Below, in pieces: positions 56,701 to 64,000 of a stretch of 64,000 nt of DNA (its first letter is position 1; the number at the start of each line of letters is the position of its first letter). The stretch lies in contig NC_060233.1 of NCBI RefSeq assembly GCF_021155775.2, positions 14,208,537 through 14,272,536 of the forward strand, in the 5' to 3' direction. Made by a program: the position numbers and the translations under genes. The stretch is from Neodiprion pinetum (Eukaryota > Arthropoda > Insecta > Hymenoptera > Diprionidae). The notes under the pieces are model-generated. The model saw only the letters and a list, made by a program, of their open reading frames with translations. It was not told the DNA's origin and searched no databases.

Positions 56701-59700
56701 CTTCCTCCTATTGCTATATGTGCAATTTGTTGACTCGTGCAAATGCAAATTCATATGTACATATATTTCGTAGTAAAGAAGAAGGAAATAACAGAGTTTC
56801 TTTTTTGGGCCTGCAAAAATCAGGGTATTGTGAATCGAAGATGTGTAAATGGTAAACATTGCTTCAGCACAAACCTGTCAAATCGCAATACGAATCGAAT
56901 GTTGCAAAGCTCACTGGCTCCACACTCACCGATTAGAGACCAGATCGTTTTGCACACATTGTTTAATTAAAATAGCACTAGCGATTTAAAATTTTATCTA
57001 TTTTCTCCAAACTTACCGATTCCACTTTACTAAAAGATGGCGCGAGACTTGGATGAAGATATGATTCGTCATCCCCGTCCGATTCGTCTTCGGTTTCTGC
57101 CAAATCGAACATGTCATATTTCAATCAATTAATGAATACAAGTTTTTACTGTTCGAGCTTGGACAATTTTAAGGAAATTAAATTTGGCCAATTGTATTCA
57201 AATGTGTCATAATAAGATAAGTTGTTAACAGTCCCAGATATTCATGCACAGCTTGATAGTATTACTTACCAGATTGTTCCTTCTCAGGCTGTTTTTCAGG
57301 GTTGTATTTACCATCCTTGATTGCAGCAAGGACATGTCTATAATAGGGATGCAGAGGTCCATCGATGGATAGGAATGAGAATTGAGAGTTGTTGGCCTGT
57401 TTTGCTTTAATCAGTACTTCCATTTGACCCCCTTGTTGACTAATGAAGAGGGCAGTTTTCGTAATGATGGCATTTAACTTCTGTGTTTCCGGCTGGAAAA
57501 GTATGTACGTATTTCACAAACTTTACCCACTGAGCAGTGTTGTACCAAATAATGAGTATTACTGTCTAGATCAAAATACGATAATTCATATACAAATTCA
57601 TCTTCATATGATGAAAGAGAGTTTCGAACGCAATTATCCTTATAAACGATAAGACTATTCACATTTTCATTTGGATAGTCAAAAAGATATCAATAAAAAT
57701 GGGATTTTATTTATACAGAGAAAATACACTTCTCCATTAAATAAAATATTTCTCAACAGGTAGCGAATATGTTGTGACTGCGAATAATTTTGTGTTGACA
57801 CACCGAAAGATTCGGTCGGATCTCAAGTAATAAAATACTTTTCTCACCGCATCCAAAAAAATATTTGTTTGTCTCAATCCGTTTATTTATTGTAGTTGAA
57901 TTGCGAAATGTTTTTTGCAGAAAAAGGTTTCCATTCAATTAGTCATCTTACAAAATCACATCAGAATCTTGACTCTGAATAGTGTCTTCTATATTTCAGT
58001 AAACCGATTATCTTATTTTTAAACCACAAAAAAATATGGAGATGATCAGCAGAAGTATCTAGATGAAGATTAAAGATAAACTTGACGCACATTATCTCTA
58101 CAAGACAAAACATGAGGTGAATTTATCTACGATGAGTATCTTAAATCTAGATAAAAGTATCTAGACAACTAAATGGTACTAGAGCGACAGTTTGAAAAGT
58201 AAAATTATAATATTTACCACAACCATGTCCTCGGGAATTTGAAGCTCGGGCGGAGGGATAAATGCTTGATCTTCGTCTTCCTGAGATCCGTCTGATGGCT
58301 TTGGGCTATTTGTGTCGCCACCGCCTGCCACTTGATTAATTTCATCTTCGTTATAATTGTAAGCTACTTGAGCATAAGGATTTTCTGAGTCCAGGGCTTG
58401 ATGCAACCTCTTTATTTCTTCTTCTATAAAATGTAAATTATACGGAATTCAATGTATTTACCAGTTTGCATGAAACGAATAAAAAGTTATCGATAATATT
58501 GAGCTTTGTACCATGGTACATTGTCTCCTCTGCATCGCTGTTATAAAGAGACCGGTAGCGTTCCTCGTCACAAATCTGTTCCACTTTCCTTTCATCCTCG
58601 GTGAGGACTTGCCGTAGATCAAATCCACCTGGCGGTGGTTCGTGTACTCGCAGGTCACCCAATGCTCCACGTCCATCGTATCTATCGACACATAACAGGA
58701 AAGTTAGAAAAATTAGGGTAAGACAATAATTGTCAGGCACAAGTCATTCAGGAGCGGCTCACAGCTTCAATAACTGAAAATAGAATTGCATTGGTAATTA
58801 TTAATTAGATCCACCTCAGGGTAATCCTGTGAAAAATAACAAGCGTTCACTTATAGATTATTTCCCAAGTGATGGAACCAATTCAATATGAGAAATGTTT
58901 GTGTTTTCCAGTAAAACTTTTCTTAATCAAATTTCTGATAAATGCTGAAAATAGTACAGGGCATTCTAATGCTCTACTCAAATAAGATTATTTGATTAAA
59001 TATCTAAAGTAAAAACTAAACTAGAGATTGTTTGAGAAAAAGTAATTTGGTCAGATTGGTAAGAATAACTCTTAACTCAGTATTACCAGAACTTCTGTCA
59101 GCAACTTACCTCAAATCTTCTTTATGTATTAGGTCATGAGTTTCTGTTCTTTTTTTGATAAGCACATATTCGTTTTATAGCAATGAGTCCAGTGAAAAGT
59201 TGAATGTGGTTCATTTATCAATAAGTACGAGTATTAATCAGAAGGAAGGAAGAGGGAATATTGCGGAAATAGGCCTTTGTAATTTGAAGAAAGCCTTAGG
59301 TAAACTATTACAATTAAAGTGGGACATTTGCTTGATGTAAGTATTAGTTCAGTTGGACAAAAAAGTATCGGAATCAGACTGTTTCAAATGGCCAATTGTA
59401 ATTCAGTTTTGGTTTTAAAAGAAAACGTATATTAATGACACACTTTGTATCCAAAAACCCTGGCCTTTTTTAAGAGTATAATAATTAAAATATTAGCAAA
59501 TTGCAAATTACTTCTGAAAGACTTGCTGAACATGGACATATTAAATCAAGGTTAAGAGATGAAATCTGATACTCTGAAAAGTTTACATCAATTTTACCAA
59601 TACCATGATGAATATAACGGAAAAAAAAATGACAGCATATTTATTCAAATCTTATGTACAAATTATAACAATTTTCTCGGAAATTCAAATTTTCTTGTTA

Positions 59701-60798
59701 TCTACCAATTATTGGTATATTACCATAGCCGGCTGTTCCTTCTGCAACAGCATTAGTACCCCAGTATCATTTGAGTTGAATCTACGAATCCATGAGTCAA
59801 TTACCATGAAGATAATAATTTCTACGAAACAAGTAAATAAATTTAAGGTTCGCTGAACACTGATATTTAACTGAAATAGCTTCTGAGCTCTGAAATATAA
59901 CCAAGTAGAGATCAACTCAAAAATCATGAGAAATTGGTTTGTTATTACGATAAATTGCAAAATTTTCACTGGACTTGAAATATTCTACCAACAATATTAT
60001 TTAAATGAACGGGAGTAAATATCAGATACTTTTTTGATAGAACTAATAATCCAAGGTTTTACTGCAGATAAAATTGCTGATATCAGTTTGAATAATGCTG
60101 TAAGTATTGAAATCATTAGACAAGGTGAAACAAGAAGAAAAAATACGAGGTAGATCAGCTTTTAAGAATTAATTGGGTGTGTCAGAATTACAATTGTTCC
60201 CATCACTCGTGATTTTATACGAAGATACATACCGTGCTGAGTGACCATAATTTAAAATGATCATCAGCCGTCGTTTGTCTCTCTGCGGTGTGTCTCACCT
60301 TGCTGATGTACCAAGGATCAGCTACAAGAGTGGTATCCGAAATGCACTGCACTCGTAGTGCACTACGCGCTGTGTCGAAGCACTTTGGTGGCCGCAACAC
60401 CTGCGGAAACCTTAAACAGCTTCCAGAATGCTTATCCGTACATAAACTGATGGGACCAGTTTGATTGTAACATATTCCGTTGTTATATCCGTGTTTGTAT
60501 TTGATTTCGACATCACTTCTCTAAGCGTTAAAAGTAGCAATTATAGAAAAATAAACATATATCTTAAGCGATTAAGTTTCTAGGTTAACGGAACGTACCT
60601 GTCTATTTTCAACGAGTTATCGGCCATCCATGGGATCAAATGCCTCCCTTGGTCAATCATTTGCGCCTTCTTATCGTCCCGAAACAATTTGCAGCTATAT
60701 CCGAACACCAACAGCTCCTGTGGCTCTTCTTCCCCATCTTTTTTCCGCAGAATTCCCGAATCAATCATCCAACGCTGACCCTTCGACGACATTTTCAT
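53769..60798 (-). CDS. su(w[a]): SFSWAP / suppressor of white-apricot splicing regulator
   Basis: SR-related nuclear protein that regulates alternative splicing; in Drosophila it represses splicing of its own first introns. Eight exons: 60798-60599, 58681-58512, 58423-58218, 57492-57270, 57096-57017, 55972-55808, 55378-54114, 53937-53769; 2478 nt in phase, 825 residues plus stop. Domains: DRY_EERY region from about residue 29 (LLVFGYSCKLFRDDKKAQ, HLIPWM, LKIDRYDGRG, CDEERYRSLY); SURP1 about 196-250 (LNAIITKTALFISQQGGQME, NSQFSFL, HPYYRHV); YLHPSL motif near 280; Pro-rich linker; SURP2 about 425-472 (IIIDKMASYVAKNGRDFEAI, DPRFNFL, YHGYYAHKL); Glu/Lys coiled coil; RS tail (SRSRSRSRSHSDRSK) and a final Ser/Lys exon. 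An in-frame ATG at 60792 could also start it. Intron 1 is 1.9 kb and contains a candidate poison exon. Confidence 0.95.
60299..60400 (-). other. Candidate poison cassette exon in SFSWAP intron 1
   Basis: A GC-rich island in an AT-rich intron has a strong acceptor (gtttccgcag, ending 60401) and a strong donor (CAGCAAG/GTGAGA after 60299). A second donor, GCACG/GTATGT, would extend it to 60233. Joined to exon 1 (phase 2), it reads about 25 codons and then TAG, so inclusion would truncate the protein before the rest of DRY_EERY and trigger decay. This fits the known self-regulation of su(w[a]) through its first introns, but use is inference. Confidence 0.5.
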
Positions 60799-61462
60799 TT
60801 ATTTTCTGTAACATTACCTATAGGGCCCATAGGTCCGTGTGTTTTTAAGGCGCCGCTGAACTGGTTTGTCAAATATACCTAGGTATATTTCGTGCGTTAC
60901 AAGCACGACAGCGCTCCTAGACGTTCACCGTTGAACTAAATGACAGACTTCTTATGGACAATAAGTGATTTTATTGGTCGGATCTAACGGAAACGTAAAA
61001 GAAAAACTGCCATCATAAGCGGACTTTTGTCACTTGAAAATATCCTCATTAAAGTGTGCCATATTTACGGAAAGTGTACTGATGGAATAGATTTTCCGGG
61101 ATTACGTGTGTGCTTTTATACATCCCTAACGCGATAAAACCATTGCACAATGTGCTACAGGCGAATTCGCCATCAGCGCCGCGAGTGGCAAATTCTATAG
61201 CAACAAATAGTTTACGACAGCCCCCTAACACTCACCACTGCTCGTATACTAAAAAATTGTACGCGTCTTATCCCCGTTTTTTAGTTCCTCTGCATGGCGC
61301 TAGTAGACTTCTGACACCGTCGCTGCCTTCGCTGACCGCACGCAAGCTTGTCAGACAACTACTAGCGCCACTAGTGGTGGAGATTGGCGGCAGAATTGAG
61401 GGACATTTTGCGAACCATTTTTAGCAGCGTGTGTCAGGGGGCTGGTTTACGATCAGCGCGCT
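60799..61462. promoter_or_regulatory. Promoter-side region of SFSWAP
   Basis: The 660 nt above the SFSWAP start include GC-richer DNA and an inverted repeat (TGGCGCTAGTAGACTTCTGAC at 61295-61315 against its imperfect reverse complement at 61350-61370, 17 of 21 matching). No clear TATA or initiator could be chosen. A 104-codon plus-strand frame across this stretch looks non-coding. Confidence 0.35.
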
Positions 61463-61570
61463 TCCTTTCGCAAATTAACTGGCAGTGCTAAAAACTCCCT
61501 AGGACAGGGCAGAGTTACCCATGAACTCGGCAGCGCAGGATAGAAGATTGACAGCACTGGGAGCTGATAT
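61463..61570 (+). repeat. Dispersed ~105-bp repeat, copy B
   Basis: Reverse-orientation partner of 47425-47535, with shared blocks CTGGCAGTGCTAAAAACTCC, CTAGGACAGGGCAGAG, GAACTCGGCAGCGC and GACAGCACT. It lies about 670 nt above the SFSWAP start codon. Confidence 0.7.
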
Positions 61571-64000
61571 CGCAACGCGCCCTAATTGACGAATATGCTC
61601 TAGGCATGTGCGTAACTTTTCGTGGCAAATTGAAACTTTATAACATCACCATACCATGTATACATTTATGATCATGTAAATAGGATATGATTTTACTATG
61701 CGCTGGTTGAAAGTTTAAGTTACGTTTCTAATTCTAAAAAATTCAAAATAATTTGTGTATGTATTTCGATTGTGGAAATAGCTTTTAAAATTTGTGCAGG
61801 GATTAATAATAATTTCGAAATGAGTAATCGAGAGCTCAACAAGGCATCAAATAGATGTATGCATTAGTTTGTAGTCTGTACGGTACAACAATTTTGATGT
61901 TGCATTAAACATATGAAGCATTGTGGGATGTGTAATGCAAAACAAAAGTTTCAGGTTTTTTTTCATAACACATTTTTCATTTTTCTGCTAAGTCTAAGGT
62001 AATTAATAATTAATAACAAGAAAAAAACTTTTTTCATCAATGTGTCTACAATAATAATTATTAAAAGGTACAATTAGCAAATTACTATATTGTGTATTTA
62101 CTTTGTGTAATAATAGATAGTAATGTAATTGTAATATGGTTTTTTTTTCTCATATTTATAGCGCGATTTCTTCCACGTGCTCGTTCATTTCTACAAATAT
62201 AATATGGTATCTAATATTTTATTTTTCGTTTATGTATCCACTTGGGTTATTATCAATCATTTATCTTTATTCCTATTTGTATCGTTTAATCAAATACTCA
62301 AAATACAAATTTTTTTATGCTATAAGGCGCGTTTCAAGATTATTTAACAGTTTTGTTTAACAATTTTGAAATACCCGCGGCACGCAATGTATAATATTTA
62401 TAGCTTTGCTTGCACAAGTAAGCCTTCTAAAGAAGTCACCAAATACGTGTATACGCACACCATTAATTCTGCAAGATGACCAGATAATGAAAAAAGAATG
62501 TTTTCTTTTCCAAAAATTTTATGCTTTCAAACTACTACAATAGAATTTCGTATTAGATCTTAAAATATGAATTTAGTTACAATCCAACTGAGTTTTTTAC
62601 AATATTTCATTTTGTAGTAATTATGTGTTATTCCTTACGTATAACACGTGAATGAATCGTAGAAGACTGGCATGTAACAAGTTTCATATTTTCTCTGTTA
62701 GGTATTCCAATTTACCACTTGTGCAAAATGTACAATTCTACTTGATTATGAGGCAAGTTGGTCACCGTGAGAAATTATTGGGGTATATATATTTAGGAAC
62801 TTCCTTAGTAGTCCTGTAATAATATGAGTGTCCTTAAAATTCACTTAACTACAAGGATATTTGAAAATATGTACACGTGAAGCTTGCCTCGTTTATAATC
62901 TATACAGTTATATAAATGTTATATGCAATAATAAAATTGTAACATAATAATACCTAGTCTAGCTATCTACTGTCAATGGAAATATTTTACATCGAAATTA
63001 CAATTTTCATTTATCTGCAATAATTTTTAAATTCATATTCTATATAGCTACATTTTACATTACACTTTATCCCATCCTAACATACGTTATGGATCAAATT
63101 AAAATTAAAAGTATTTCTTATATTCATTTGTATCCAAGCTATGTACACTTCGTTCCTGATTTTTATTAAAGTAAAACGGAAATATTCTACTATATACAAT
63201 AGGTCATAGGCGATTGAAGCAGTTCTTACTTCAATACACGAGTTTTAAGCTAGATAATTATTATCAGAAAATGAGAACTTATAACAGCAACAATAATTAT
63301 GTACAGGGGAAATTTTTTTAGCCAGACAACTGAATAGTCCCTATACACACGTGATGCCCATTAATTGATTTCTGATTTGCAAATTCTTTAAACAGACCGA
63401 AAACTTCCATGGAAAGTAAATTGAAAATGCTTTAGTAGAGACTTTTCATGTAAAATAGAAGGATCTTGGATGAAATTTTTTTTTACACAATAACACATTT
63501 TTGACGGAAGCTTGCTTGCTTGCCTCGTTAGTTTTCTACTTCCAACTTATGACGTACTTACAAACATTTTGTACAAAAGGTGCAAAATGATTAGTTTGTT
63601 GCGGATACTTGTATTGATTACAATTGGCTCATTGTGTCACGAGACTAAAGACATTCGAAACTCAATGCATCAAATGAAATCTCGCAATAATAATATTAAA
63701 CGAAAGGACCTATAATTATAAATCAACGAATGTTTCGAAGCAAAAAATGAGGAGACAAGATACGATATGGAGGTAAATTTATAACGGTTTGAGAAAATAT
63801 TTAAAAAATAATGGTAGGGTTTTGCAATTACCATTAATAATCTCGATAGTTAAATTGTAAACTAATTTATTCTTAATCATCATAAGAAAGACAGATAGCT
63901 ACACAAGGCTGCATTATCATCAATTTCATATAGTTTAAAAGATTTAATTTACATTTACATGTTATAAAACTAGATGTATTTCTTGCGAAAAAAAAAAACA
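61571..64000. other. AT-rich intergenic DNA
   Basis: Both strands show only short frames of AT-driven composition. No splice-bordered exon, RNA gene or repeat structure was recognised. Confidence 0.5.

Noticed and set aside
61110..61424. 104-codon plus-strand frame above SFSWAP
   Set aside because: It overlaps a palindrome and promoter-side DNA; no domain or splice context.

Overview
The window is nuclear DNA of an insect: it is AT-rich and full of short interspersed transposons, and its genes carry many introns with normal GT/AG borders. Gene content (4E-T, SFSWAP/su(w[a]), MIOX) and glutamine-rich exons fit an insect. A hymenopteran is my best guess, but that is inference. Nearly all well-supported coding sequence is on the minus strand.

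Three genes were rebuilt exon by exon, with reading phase agreeing across every listed junction. (1) eIF4E-transporter (4E-T), 35777 down to 21610: 16 coding exons, 3798 nt, 1265 codons plus stop. It has a YxxxxL-type eIF4E-binding motif, a CUP-homology block and the C-terminal ARWF block. (2) Inositol oxygenase (MIOX), about 51050 down to 48316: five exons covering all but the start codon. (3) SFSWAP / suppressor of white-apricot, 60798 down to 53769: eight exons, 825 codons plus stop, with a DRY_EERY region, two SURP modules and an RS tail. A fourth minus-strand gene (47000 to 44665) encodes a long lysine- and glutamate-rich, probably nuclear protein whose 3' end is unresolved.

Weaker gene evidence: a coiled-coil exon at 1877-2091 (-); a possible first exon at 5099-5176 (+); an in-phase exon pair at 12782-12990 and 11724-11848 (-) followed by decayed, repeated coding-like blocks down to 9660; and a compact candidate gene at 18891-20084 (+).

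Layout: 0-9 kb is mostly non-coding. 8.5-18.3 kb is accessory DNA: a 1.1-kb segment present twice, a TTAA-flanked piggyBac-like MITE, a CAGGG-ended MITE, a near-perfect hairpin and a Helitron remnant. 18.9-20.1 kb holds the candidate plus-strand gene. 21.2-35.8 kb is 4E-T, with a 1.1-kb foldback element in its last intron. 35.8-44.6 kb is AT-rich with small hairpin MITEs. 44.6-47 kb is the Lys/Glu-rich gene, 48.3-51 kb MIOX, 53.7-60.8 kb SFSWAP, and 61-64 kb non-coding.

The genes do not form a pathway. 4E-T (mRNA repression and decay) and SFSWAP (splicing) are RNA regulators; MIOX is metabolic. The most interesting signals concern RNA processing: a candidate poison exon in SFSWAP intron 1, a candidate alternative 4E-T C-terminus made by exon read-through, and a predicted GC-AG intron with a tandem CAGCAG acceptor in 4E-T.
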